A stretch of 64,000 nt of DNA from an uncultured bacterium. GTDB lineage: Bacteria > Bacillota_I > Bacilli_A > RF39 > UBA660. Where the stretch lies: positions 62,001 to 126,000 of the forward strand of contig CAMNUE010000003.1 in assembly GCA_946560065.1 (NCBI GenBank), in the 5' to 3' direction. Below the pieces are notes generated by a model, which did no database searches, had not been told where the DNA came from, and saw nothing but the letters and a program-made list of their open reading frames with translations. A program made the translations under genes and the position numbers. Below, piece after piece: positions 30,696 through 40,019 of this stretch. Within the stretch, counting starts at the first letter, position 1; each line of letters opens with the position of its first letter.

Positions 30696-31376
30696 ATGTA
30701 CTTTATTCAGAAGAACTTAACGAGATTAAATAATAATCAAAGTACTTTTTTTCTTGATCCTAGGGAATTAAGAGATGTCAAGGGTAAGCTAAAGAAAAGT
30801 GAATATAAAATATATTATCCATATAAAGATAGTGAAAAAAATATTATTTATAAAAAGAATACTCCAGAAGTATTACTTTATGAAATTAAAGTTAAGGTTT
30901 TAGTTAGACATCAAGATATACTTGGAAGTATTTATTCATTAAATATTTCTCATGAATTATTTGGAGATATTTTGATTATTGAGAATAGATATTTTATTTA
31001 TATTTTGCCAATTGTTAGAAACTATTTTGAATCAAATTTTTTAATGGTCAGAAATAGTTCTGTTGAATTAGAGTTATTGGATATTGATTATTTGAAGGAT
31101 TATGAACGTAGTTATGAAGAACTTGAGTTAATTGTTTCTAGTAATAGAATTGATACGGTGATTTCTAGTATTTGTCGTTGTGGAAGAAATAATATTGGAG
31201 AAATGATAAAGAAAAAAGAAATCATGCTTAATTATGATTTCTTAAAAGATTCTTCTTATAAACTGAGAGATAATGATATTTTTAGTATTAAAAGAATTGG
31301 TAAGTTTAAATATATTGGGGTTTTAAAAAATACTAAAAGTAATCATTTAATTATCAAAGTCTTAAAATATTTATAA
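30696..31376 (+). CDS. YlmH-like S4-domain RNA-binding protein
   Basis: LGSIYSLNISHELFGDILIIENRYFIYI...LIVSSNRIDTVISSICRCGRNNIGEMIKKKEIMLNYDFLKDSSYKLRDNDIFSIKRIGKFKYIG follows the YlmH plan (GSLLxLGIxRxxxGDI... SSxRLD... S4). Confidence 0.75.
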   Translation: MYFIQKNLTRLNNNQSTFFLDPRELRDVKGKLKKSEYKIYYPYKDSEKNIIYKKNTPEVLLYEIKVKVLVRHQDILGSIYSLNISHELFGDILIIENRYFIYILPIVRNYFESNFLMVRNSSVELELLDIDYLKDYERSYEELELIVSSNRIDTVISSICRCGRNNIGEMIKKKEIMLNYDFLKDSSYKLRDNDIFSIKRIGKFKYIGVLKNTKSNHLIIKVLKYL

Positions 31377-32216
31377 TTACTTTCCTACTTCAATATCTCC
31401 AGATGTTGTATTTACTGAAAGTTCTGTTTTAGCATAACGATCATTATTACTGATTTCTACTTCTCCTGATATTGTTTCAGTTTTTACATAGCTTCCAGCA
31501 TTGGAATTTATTTCGACATCACCACTTACAGTTGAAATTTTTGAATTATTGGTAATTTCTAGTAATTCAATTTCAACATCTCCTGAAGTTGTTTTTATTT
31601 CACAACTTCTTTTTATTTGGTTAACATTAACTTCACCTGAAACTGTTTTTACAGTTAAGTCATTAACGTTGTTTACATCGATGTCACCACTTGTTGTTTC
31701 TAATTTTGCTTTTAAGGCATTAACCATTCCGATATCTCCACTGATTGTTCTGATATTTAGATTATTTAAATTGATATCTGGCACATAAACATCTCCACTT
31801 GCAGTTTGAAGATTTAACTCATAATCTATGTCTTTGGGAATGCTTAAAACTAGCTTTTGTTCTGCATGATTACAGAAGCCAATACAGAAATAATCACCAT
31901 CTTCGTTTATATTTAATGTTTCATTATCTGTAGCGACTGATAAGTTTTTATCATCTTTTTCTCCGTAGTATTTAATCGAAATTTTATCTGTATTATTATC
32001 TTCTATTTGAATGTCTGAAGCTTTGGTAGTAATATTTATCTTCTTAATTGGTTCTGTTATTTCTTTTTCATAAACTAGTTCACTTCTAGATGAGAATCTA
32101 AAGAAATTAATATTACCTTTTGGGTTTACTAAAAGAACGATTAAAATTCCGGTTAAGAGTAAAGCGATAAATGATAATATTACTAATTTAATGATTGTTA
32201 AAGTTTTATCTTCCAT
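31377..32216 (-). CDS. DUF4097-type beta-repeat membrane protein
   Basis: N-terminal TM; repeated TTSGDI/TVSGEV units. Confidence 0.85.
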   Translation of the reverse strand: MEDKTLTIIKLVILSFIALLLTGILIVLLVNPKGNINFFRFSSRSELVYEKEITEPIKKINITTKASDIQIEDNNTDKISIKYYGEKDDKNLSVATDNETLNINEDGDYFCIGFCNHAEQKLVLSIPKDIDYELNLQTASGDVYVPDINLNNLNIRTISGDIGMVNALKAKLETTSGDIDVNNVNDLTVKTVSGEVNVNQIKRSCEIKTTSGDVEIELLEITNNSKISTVSGDVEINSNAGSYVKTETISGEVEISNNDRYAKTELSVNTTSGDIEVGK

Positions 32217-32856
32217 CTTTATTACCTCCTAATTCAAAAACTATTTTTATGATGTTTTCAATTACAGCATAAATTAACCAAATTATCCAAGTTATGTGCC
32301 AAGCCATTGTAGAAAAACTTATAATAAAATAAATTATTAAAAATATTATCGCAACTGATTCTGTTATTAATTTTACTCTTGGAGATTCCTGTTCTTTTTC
32401 TTTTAATTTTTCTTCTTTTGAGTAAACCATAGCTTGATAGATAATTAGACTTGTAGCAATTCCACAAATTATTAGAAAACTACTAACTCCTATGATTGAA
32501 TTTAATCCTATTTCTTCAAAGACGATTATAGACACAACACTTAAAAAGTATAGAAATATTCCTGTGGAAAGTAGGATTGCTCTTTTTCTGGTAATTTCTT
32601 GTTTTTCTTTATTATTAATATTAGAAATTGTTTCTTTTATATTTTCTTTTTTTTCTGCTTGTTTTCCAGATAGTAATTCTTCTGTTGTAATTTCAAAAAG
32701 ATTACAGATAGGAACTATCTTATCAAAATCTGGTTTTGATTCACCTGTTTCCCACTTAGAAATAGTTTGTCTTGTAACATTTAATTTTTCTGCTACTTCT
32801 TCTTGGGATAAATTTTTCTTTTTTCTTAAATTATATAGATTTTCTCCTAAATCCAT
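32206..32856 (-). CDS. XRE-type helix-turn-helix regulator with C-terminal TM segments
   Basis: MDLGENLYNLRKKKNLSQEEVAEKLNVTRQTISKWETGESKPDFDKI followed by hydrophobic segments; overlaps the DUF4097 gene. Confidence 0.85.
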   Translation of the reverse strand: MDLGENLYNLRKKKNLSQEEVAEKLNVTRQTISKWETGESKPDFDKIVPICNLFEITTEELLSGKQAEKKENIKETISNINNKEKQEITRKRAILLSTGIFLYFLSVVSIIVFEEIGLNSIIGVSSFLIICGIATSLIIYQAMVYSKEEKLKEKEQESPRVKLITESVAIIFLIIYFIISFSTMAWHITWIIWLIYAVIENIIKIVFELGGNKDGR

Positions 32857-32943
32857 TCTTCTCACCTCACGAGTAAAATTATAATATTTTTTGAGGTTGC
32901 ATTCTACCAATAAGACTTGGAAGTTTGTCAACTGATTTTAACA

Positions 32944-34152
32944 TTACTTATACATTATATTTATGTCAACTAGATTATCATCTATTCCTGATACTTTACC
33001 ATTACTACTAATTTGCCATATTTTATATTTACCTTGATAATCTGTTTGCTCAGTATAATGAGCTAGCCAAACTGCATATTTTTCATTAGACCAAATAGTT
33101 TCAAGATAATTTTTAGAACTATAAAGCATTCCTTTGTAGCCGTTTTTTTCAACTGCTTTATTGAAGGCATTAGATACTTCTGTTAACTTATGAAAGCTTA
33201 AATCAAATTCTTGAAATGATGACCAGTTCTCCCAGTCGAAGGCAATTTCCAAATCAACTTTATATTTTTTGATTTGCTTCATAACCCATTTAGCTTCCTT
33301 TATGGCATCCTTGGTACTATTAGCGTAAGAATAAAAATAAACTCCTACTGGTATTCCAACTTTATTAAATCCTTCAATGTCTTGTTTAAATTTATCATCT
33401 AAGACGTATTTTTCACCAATACCATCTCCACGACCTACTCTTATATAAACAAACTCTACTCCTGCATCTTTTACTTTTTCAAAATCAATATCACCTTGCC
33501 AATGAGAAACATCAATTCCAATCTTTGTTTTTTTATTTTTGTATTTCTTGATAATATTTTCATAGTCTGTAGATTTTACTTCAGTTTGATTTTTTGTTTT
33601 TTCCTTACTTTTCTCTTTAACATTTAGCGTAAACTTTTTGGCAGATTTATTCTTAGAAGAGTCTTCTCCAATGAATGTTAAATTGTACTCTCCTGCTTTA
33701 TTTAAATCATATTCTCCTTCGATTGAACATTTAGGATTATCGTCATAATTATCTCCACAAAATAATTCCTTTTCAATATTTCCATCATAACCTACATCTA
33801 CAGAGAAAGTATTCATTTGACTAATTAGTGGTGGTGTTTTGTCAACTACATTTATTTCTACTGTGTATGGTACTTTAATTCCTTTATCAGTGATATATTC
33901 AAAATGAATTTTTCTTTTTCCCAACTTAGTTGTATCAACTTTAGGATTATCAATTAATTCTCCATTAATACTTTTTATTAAATCTTTAAGTTTAACTTTT
34001 TCGTATACTTCTACTTCTTTTGTGGAAAGTTTAACTTCTTTAAGGGCATGTTTTATTCGGTATCCTCTATAAAATATATATCCAAGCAGTATAATTAAGA
34101 CTACTACTATGCTTGATATTATTATTGTGATTAACCTTTTATTTTTCTCCAT
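32944..34152 (-). CDS. GH25 lysozyme-like hydrolase with N-terminal TM and Ig-like (DUF5011-type) domain
   Basis: KIGIDVSHWQGDIDFEKVKDAGVEFVYIRVGRGDG...LEIAFDWENW; DKTPPLISQ... Ig-like region. Confidence 0.85.
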   Translation of the reverse strand: MEKNKRLITIIISSIVVVLIILLGYIFYRGYRIKHALKEVKLSTKEVEVYEKVKLKDLIKSINGELIDNPKVDTTKLGKRKIHFEYITDKGIKVPYTVEINVVDKTPPLISQMNTFSVDVGYDGNIEKELFCGDNYDDNPKCSIEGEYDLNKAGEYNLTFIGEDSSKNKSAKKFTLNVKEKSKEKTKNQTEVKSTDYENIIKKYKNKKTKIGIDVSHWQGDIDFEKVKDAGVEFVYIRVGRGDGIGEKYVLDDKFKQDIEGFNKVGIPVGVYFYSYANSTKDAIKEAKWVMKQIKKYKVDLEIAFDWENWSSFQEFDLSFHKLTEVSNAFNKAVEKNGYKGMLYSSKNYLETIWSNEKYAVWLAHYTEQTDYQGKYKIWQISSNGKVSGIDDNLVDINIMYK

Positions 34153-34247
34153 GATTACCTCCACTTTCCTCTTCATTATAACAGAATGTGGTAATAAAAT
34201 AAATCTGAAACTTATTTTTATTTATTTTATAAATACTAATAGTAAAA

Positions 34248-34295
34248 AAGAAGTCACTTTAGGTGAACAGATTTGAACACTTAAATGGACTTCTT
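34248..34295 (-). terminator. Extended intrinsic terminator overlapping 3' end of P1B-ATPase gene
   Basis: AAGAAGTC/GACTTCTT outer stem, TTTAGGTG/CACTTAAA inner stem; minus-strand T-run follows. Confidence 0.65.
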
Positions 34296-36113
34296 ACTTT
34301 TATTTTTTATAAAGATTAATAAGACATTTAATATAGCAATGAATGTTACTCCAACATCCGCAAATACTGCCATATAAATAGTACTTATTCCGAAAACTCC
34401 AAGTATCAAAACAATAAATTTTATTGTTAAGGCTAATATGATACTTTCTGTAACTTTTCTTTTTGTAGTTTTTGCTATTCCAATAGCAGTTCTAATGCTT
34501 GAGATATCATCATTCATTAGAACTATATCGCTTGCTTCTATCGCAGCATCACTACCTATTCCACCCATTGAAACACCAAAATCAGCAATTTTTATTACAG
34601 GAGCATCATTAATTCCATCACCTACAAACATTACTTTTCCTTTGTTTTTATAATCTTTTACATAGTTAACTTTATCTAATGGTAGGAGATTACTATAATA
34701 TGTAGTGACCCCTACTTTTTTGCTTGTTTCCTTAACTATTTCTTCATTATCCCCAGAAAGGATTATTAAATCTTTATTTATTATTTTCTTTAAATCTTTT
34801 AAATTTAGACTGCTCTTTTTAATTTTATCAGATATAACTAGATATCCTTGATACTTGTTATTTATGGCAAGATAGATTATTGTGCCAACTTCTTTGGCTT
34901 TCTTAAAATCAACTTTATTATCTTCTAGTAATTTAGCGTTTCCTACTAAAATTTTATCTTTTTCGATTGCACAACTGATTCCTTTACCTTCAATTTCTTT
35001 ATAATTTTTAATAGTTTTCATTTTTTCTTTATTGCATTCTTTTATTGTAGTTGCGATTGGATGAATAGAATTTACTTCTACTGATGCGATTATATTTATA
35101 AATTCTTTTTCATTTAATTTTGTATTTACTTTAGTAACTTCAAAGACACCTTCTGTTATGGTACCAGTTTTATCTAACATTAAGTAGTCAATGTCTGTTA
35201 AATTTTCGAGTTCTTTAGAGCCTTTTATTAGAATACCTTCTCTAGATGAAGCACCTATTCCACAGAAATATCCTAAGGGAACAGATATAACTAAGGCACA
35301 AGGACATGATGTTACTAAGAATACTAATGCCCTATATAACCAAGTATTAAAATCTTGTCCAAATATGGTTGGAATTAAAACTAGGAGAATAGCTGATAGT
35401 ACTACTATTGGAGTATATATTTTGGCAAATTTCCTAATAAATGTTTCCGTTGATGATTTGTTATTATTAGAGTTTTCTATTAAGGAAATTATCTTTTGAG
35501 CAGTTGTTGTTTCATATGTAGAAGTAGCTTTTACTTTCAAAACTGTATTTTTGTTAATACAACCACTTAGTACTGAACTGTCCTTTTTTACTTTTCTTGG
35601 AACCGATTCTCCAGTAATTGAAGAAGTATCTAGGTATGATTCTCCTTCAATAATTATTCCATCTAATGGGATTTTTTCTCCTGGTTTTACAATAAATACA
35701 TTACCTATTTTAGCATTTTCGATTGGAATATCTTTAATTTTATCATTCTTTTCTAAATGAATCTTTTCAACTCTTAAATCCATTAGTTTGGTGATTGACT
35801 CTTTACTTTTATGAACTGCAAGATGAGAAAAATATTCTCCAATTTGAAATAGTAAAATTACTAATACTGCTTCAGTGTAACTACTAATAAAGAATGCACC
35901 TATAGTGGCGATAATCATTAGAAAGTTCTCATCAAAGATTTCTCCCTTAATAATATTTTTAAATGCTTCGATGTACATTTCATAAGAGATTATGATATAA
36001 CTTATTATTAAGATTACTAATTTTATATTATTTACTTTTATTGGATAAGAAATTAGAAAAAGAAAAGTACTTAGAATTATTTTAATTAAAGTTCCATTCA
36101 AATATTTTTTCAT
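34281..36113 (-). CDS. Heavy-metal P1B-type ATPase, predicted Zn/Cd type, no N-terminal HMA
   Basis: SCPCALVISVPLG, DKTGTITEG, GDGINDAPVIKIADFGVSMG, TM8 DVGVTFIAILN (DxG of P1B-2). Confidence 0.88.
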   Translation of the reverse strand: MKKYLNGTLIKIILSTFLFLISYPIKVNNIKLVILIISYIIISYEMYIEAFKNIIKGEIFDENFLMIIATIGAFFISSYTEAVLVILLFQIGEYFSHLAVHKSKESITKLMDLRVEKIHLEKNDKIKDIPIENAKIGNVFIVKPGEKIPLDGIIIEGESYLDTSSITGESVPRKVKKDSSVLSGCINKNTVLKVKATSTYETTTAQKIISLIENSNNNKSSTETFIRKFAKIYTPIVVLSAILLVLIPTIFGQDFNTWLYRALVFLVTSCPCALVISVPLGYFCGIGASSREGILIKGSKELENLTDIDYLMLDKTGTITEGVFEVTKVNTKLNEKEFINIIASVEVNSIHPIATTIKECNKEKMKTIKNYKEIEGKGISCAIEKDKILVGNAKLLEDNKVDFKKAKEVGTIIYLAINNKYQGYLVISDKIKKSSLNLKDLKKIINKDLIILSGDNEEIVKETSKKVGVTTYYSNLLPLDKVNYVKDYKNKGKVMFVGDGINDAPVIKIADFGVSMGGIGSDAAIEASDIVLMNDDISSIRTAIGIAKTTKRKVTESIILALTIKFIVLILGVFGISTIYMAVFADVGVTFIAILNVLLIFIKNKSKKSI

Positions 36114-36410
36114 TTATATTACCTCCGAAATATGTTCTAAACCATATTTTAAAATGATTTTGATATGTTCATCTGCAATACTATAATAGACGTTTTTACC
36201 TACTTTTTCTGTTTTTACTAAGTTTGATGATCGTAGATTCTTAAGCTGATGCGAAACAGCTGATTGTGAGATATCTAAGATTTCACTTATTTCATTGACA
36301 CAAAGTGGTTTATTAACTAGTACATCTAATATTCTTAGTCTCGTTTGATCTCCAAATATTTTATAAAATTCACTTAAACCGTATAGTAACTCTTTACTAT
36401 GTATTTTCAT
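36114..36410 (-). CDS. ArsR/SmtB-family metalloregulator
   Basis: Winged HTH VNEISEILDISQSAVSHQLKNLRSSNLV; alpha-5 DEHIKIILKYGLEHISE matches D-x-H...H-x-x-E spacing of the SmtB/CzrA Zn site. Confidence 0.88.
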   Translation of the reverse strand: MKIHSKELLYGLSEFYKIFGDQTRLRILDVLVNKPLCVNEISEILDISQSAVSHQLKNLRSSNLVKTEKVGKNVYYSIADEHIKIILKYGLEHISEVI

Positions 36411-36425
36411 ATATCCTCCTTTTCA

Positions 36426-36478
36426 ATATGAATAATTGTTCATATATTCATATTAATATAATACGTCTAATTTGTCAA
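36426..36478 (-). promoter_or_regulatory. Promoter and ArsR-type operator of the ArsR-ATPase operon
   Basis: -35 TTGACA (36473-36478), 17-bp spacer, -10 TAATAT (36450-36455), then ATATGAATAATTGTTCATAT (36426-36445, TGAA-N6-TTCA). Confidence 0.65.
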
Positions 36479-36484
36479 CAGATG

Positions 36485-36510
36485 AAAAAAAAGAAGATTG
36501 TTTCTTCTTT
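36485..36510 (-). terminator. Intrinsic terminator of NUDIX gene
   Basis: Minus strand AAAGAAGA aacaa TCTTCTTT TTTTTC. Confidence 0.6.
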
Positions 36511-36526
36511 AATATACTTTTAAATA

Positions 36527-36919
36527 CTACATTAAGTCTTTTTCTATTAACATTGGTATTATATATTTACCTAAAATACTTCCAACTTTTATTCCTGATT
36601 TTTGATAGTTTCTATCTATCCATAGTGCTTCTTTTATTTCGCTTTGAGGTTTTATGACTCCTTCTACTTTAACTAAATAAGTTTGAACATGAATTGATTT
36701 ATTTGAAAATACTGCGATGTCTTCGTATCCACCAATAAATTTAGCCTCTATTAATTCGACATCTAATTCTTCTTTTAGTTCTCTTTTTAGTGTTTCGAAG
36801 TCGGTTTCATTCCCTTCTCGTTTTCCACCAGGAATTATACATTCTTCTCGATTATTATTTTTTCTTTGAACCAAGATTTTTTTATCTTTTAGAATAATTC
36901 CCCCTACTTTGTCAATCAT
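36527..36919 (-). CDS. NUDIX hydrolase
   Basis: IPGGKREGNETDFETLKRELKEELDVEL Nudix box. Confidence 0.85.
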   Translation of the reverse strand: MIDKVGGIILKDKKILVQRKNNNREECIIPGGKREGNETDFETLKRELKEELDVELIEAKFIGGYEDIAVFSNKSIHVQTYLVKVEGVIKPQSEIKEALWIDRNYQKSGIKVGSILGKYIIPMLIEKDLM

Positions 36920-36929
36920 CGTCTTCTCC

Positions 36930-37175
36930 TTACTTTTCAAATTCTTCTAAGGCTTTTGCAAGTTGTGCTGGACAAGAAGTATTTCTTGGACCACATTTAA
37001 TTTCTTTTAATTTTTCTTTAATAACATTTACATTTTGTCCTTCAACTAAAGCTGCTATTCCTTTTAAATTCCCATTACAGCCATCTTGAAAAGATAAGTT
37101 ATAAATTTTACCATCTTCAATATCAAAATCTATTTGTTTTGAACAAACACCACTTGGTGTATATGTTTTATGCAT
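36930..37175 (-). CDS. TSCPD domain (TIGR03905-type) protein
   Basis: MHKTYTPSGVCSKQIDFDIEDGKIYNLSFQDGCNGNLKGIAALVEG...GPRNTSCPAQLAKAL. Confidence 0.85.
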   Translation of the reverse strand: MHKTYTPSGVCSKQIDFDIEDGKIYNLSFQDGCNGNLKGIAALVEGQNVNVIKEKLKEIKCGPRNTSCPAQLAKALEEFEK

Positions 37176-37176
37176 A

Positions 37177-38409
37177 CTACTTTACTCCTTTTATTTTATG
37201 AATTAATTTAAAAATATTATAGTGCCATGTTATAGGAAGCTCATATTCCCCGATTAGTTCTTCAACATAACCATTAAAGCCTCTTTTAAATTCATATATT
37301 CCATAATCTTTAGGATGTTCATTTATATTTTCTGGGATACCATAGAAATTATGTTTTTTAAAACCATTTTCAATTCCATATTTTATTAATTCCCATTGAA
37401 TTAGATATTGTGAATTAAACTTCATATATTCTTCATAGTTACCGCTAGAAAGATAAATTATTTCTGGTTTTATTAACATGAACATAGAACCTGATAAAGT
37501 TATAACATCTTTTTTCTCTTTTTCAATTATCTCTTCTGATTCTTTAATACGTTTGTTTATTGATGTTATTTCATTAGTTAGTCCTTTCTTCTGTCCATCA
37601 TTATATTTGGCGTCACTTAAACTATTCATTTTATCTTCTTTTTCTTTCTTTTCTTTTTCTAATCCTTCAATATATTTTTTTAGATTTAGTTCAGTGATAA
37701 AGAATTTCACTTCATTTTTGTCATGGAATAATTTATACATTTCTTGGAAGTAAGATAGTTTTCTAACAGTAAAGCCTTTTCTGGCACCAGTTTCGACCAT
37801 AATATTTTGAAATCTTTCTAGTTCATCATAACCTATTTCATTTACTGTAATACCGAATTTTTCTGTTTTACGTATTTGGTTTCTTGTATTTGGTTTCATT
37901 TCTTTTAAGATTTGTTCTTCACTTTTACCTTCTAAATCAAGTGAAAACATCCAACCTACTTGTTCTTTCTTTTCCATTGGAACCTTTTGGAAACCTAGTT
38001 TTAGAAGATTATTTACAACTTGTGAATTATCTTCTCCATCTTCAACGATATTTCCATCTATATCTCTTTCTTTGTAGATAATATATGGATCAATTCTTAA
38101 AATATAGCCTTTTTTGTCTTTGATGTATTTTTTTAATTCAGTTGTGAAAAAATTAAGTAGCTCCTCATCTTTGAAATCCATTAAATAACCACGTGGTGAA
38201 TAGAATTCATACTTATTGAAGTGTCTTTTATGACTAAGAAGCATGGTTGCGGCAATTATCTTTTTATCTTTCTTTACTCCAACATATGATGTTTCCCAAT
38301 TTGATTTTTCTCTTAATTTAGAAATTTCTGGAGCAGATAAAAATGTTTTTAAGGGATGATTTTCCCAATATGTTCGGTATTCTTTTTCTGTTATTTCTTG
38401 AAATTTCAT
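37177..38409 (-). CDS. FemA/FemB-family peptidoglycan aminoacyltransferase
   Basis: MKFQEITEKEYRTYWENHPLKTFLSAPEI...KPNTRNQIRKTEKFG...HNFYGIPEN...GIYEFKRGFNGYVEELIGEYELPI with internal coiled coil. Confidence 0.9.
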   Translation of the reverse strand: MKFQEITEKEYRTYWENHPLKTFLSAPEISKLREKSNWETSYVGVKKDKKIIAATMLLSHKRHFNKYEFYSPRGYLMDFKDEELLNFFTTELKKYIKDKKGYILRIDPYIIYKERDIDGNIVEDGEDNSQVVNNLLKLGFQKVPMEKKEQVGWMFSLDLEGKSEEQILKEMKPNTRNQIRKTEKFGITVNEIGYDELERFQNIMVETGARKGFTVRKLSYFQEMYKLFHDKNEVKFFITELNLKKYIEGLEKEKKEKEDKMNSLSDAKYNDGQKKGLTNEITSINKRIKESEEIIEKEKKDVITLSGSMFMLIKPEIIYLSSGNYEEYMKFNSQYLIQWELIKYGIENGFKKHNFYGIPENINEHPKDYGIYEFKRGFNGYVEELIGEYELPITWHYNIFKLIHKIKGVK

Positions 38410-38463
38410 GTAATCACTCCTCATATGTTTTCTATAAATATTATACCATATTTTTTAATAATA

Positions 38464-38486
38464 AAACTACTTATAGATAAGTAGCT
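38464..38486 (-). terminator. Intrinsic terminator
   Basis: CTACTTAT ag ATAAGTAG palindrome followed on minus strand by TTTTATT. Confidence 0.6.
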
Positions 38487-39187
38487 TATTTTTGTTTAAG
38501 TTTTCTTTTTAATAACTTTTTCGTTCTTCTTATTTCAGCTTCAAGTTTTTCATCGATATTATCTACTAATTTATCTTTATCAAAGATTGTAATGATTAAT
38601 AGTACTATTACAGTAAATAGTAGTATTAATGAGATACATAGTATTATATTAAATCGATCTTTTTGCCCTTTTGTAGTATCTAAATAGCTATTAGTAAGAT
38701 ATGTTTCGTAATTCTCTTCTGTAATTTTTACTTCATTCTCTGCTGGTACAAAATTTGGAATGTTCTTAATAGCTAAATTTTTTATTTCTTGATTAGCGAT
38801 TACTGGATAGCCATAAGCTCTGATTGGCTCAGGAACCTCTGTTGTTCTTTCATAAGAATAATCTATGATATCTTTATACTTATTGTAGTCACTCTCATCA
38901 ATTGCAATTATATAAGTGTGCCAAAGACCAGTTGATTCTTGTTCTATGACAAAGTGAATTCCAACATTGCTTTCTTGGTAGTAGGCAAACTTTTCAGACA
39001 TCTTATATATTTCAATATAGGTACGTTCATCAACATTTTCTACTTCATCCCATGGTACAACATCTTTCTTTTCTTGAAATAATTGATATGATCCAACAAA
39101 AAGGATTGTAATGATTGCAAGATACACTAAACAAACGACCATTTTTATGACTAATCTTTTTTCATTTATTTTCTTTTTCCTCTTCAT
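38486..39187 (-). CDS. Hypothetical protein with two TM helices
   Basis: N-terminal and C-terminal hydrophobic helices, Lys-rich tail. Confidence 0.5.
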   Translation of the reverse strand: MKRKKKINEKRLVIKMVVCLVYLAIITILFVGSYQLFQEKKDVVPWDEVENVDERTYIEIYKMSEKFAYYQESNVGIHFVIEQESTGLWHTYIIAIDESDYNKYKDIIDYSYERTTEVPEPIRAYGYPVIANQEIKNLAIKNIPNFVPAENEVKITEENYETYLTNSYLDTTKGQKDRFNIILCISLILLFTVIVLLIITIFDKDKLVDNIDEKLEAEIRRTKKLLKRKLKQK

Positions 39188-39280
39188 ATTACTTCCTCTA
39201 TCCTTGATATAATCATAACATATTTTTATAAAAAGGATAAGCCCAATTAGAAAAAGCTATTTAAATAGCCTATATACTTA

Positions 39281-40018
39281 TTAGTAACCACCATCTATTT
39301 TTATTATTTCACCATTGATATAAGTGTTTTCTTCACTGCTTAAATAGTAAACAAAGTTGGCAATCTCCGCTGGTTCTGCAAATCTTTTTAAATAAATCTT
39401 ATTTGTTTCTTCTTTTTTTAAATCTTCTGGCAAATCAGCATTCATTTCAGTATTTATCCAGCCTGGTGCAACTGAATTTACAAGTATTTTAGGTGCATAT
39501 TCTAAAGCAAAATTATGAGTCATGGAAATTATTCCTGCTTTTGATGCATCATAGTCTATACTTGTTGGGAAGAAAGCGTTAATACCATTAGTTGACGAAA
39601 TATTAACTATTTTTCCAAAATCATTGTTTTTAAACATGTATTCTCCAATATATTTAGACATTAAATAAGTTGAAGATAAATTATTAACAATTGTTTCATT
39701 AAAGATTTGACCTGTTCTTTCCGATAGCTCCATATCGTAAACAATGGCAGCATTATTTATTAAAACATCAATATGTCCAAATTTATTAATTACTTCAGTA
39801 AGTAATCTCTTAACATTTTCTTCTTTAGAGATATCTAATAATAAACTTAGGACTTCTACTTGATACTTATTTTTGATATTGTTTTCTACTTTAACTAGAG
39901 ATTCAAAATCCTCTTTGTCGTTTAGAACGATGTCATAGCCTTTACTGGCAAATTTGTGTGCTATTTCTTTTCCTAATCCTCTTCTTGAACCTGTTACGAT
40001 AACTACCTTTCTGCTCAT
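39281..40018 (-). CDS. SDR family oxidoreductase
   Basis: VVIVTGSRRGLGKEIAHKFA, NNAAIVYD, YDASKAGIISMT, NSVAPGWINTEM. Confidence 0.93.
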   Translation of the reverse strand: MSRKVVIVTGSRRGLGKEIAHKFASKGYDIVLNDKEDFESLVKVENNIKNKYQVEVLSLLLDISKEENVKRLLTEVINKFGHIDVLINNAAIVYDMELSERTGQIFNETIVNNLSSTYLMSKYIGEYMFKNNDFGKIVNISSTNGINAFFPTSIDYDASKAGIISMTHNFALEYAPKILVNSVAPGWINTEMNADLPEDLKKEETNKIYLKRFAEPAEIANFVYYLSSEENTYINGEIIKIDGGY

Positions 40019-40019
40019 T

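Noticed and set aside
32258-32467. 69-aa minus-strand ORF overlapping the HTH gene in another frame
   Set aside because: Out-of-frame shadow ORF within the HTH regulator coding sequence; no family similarity.
32492-32884. 130-aa plus-strand ORF in track
   Set aside because: Antisense to the well-supported HTH regulator gene.
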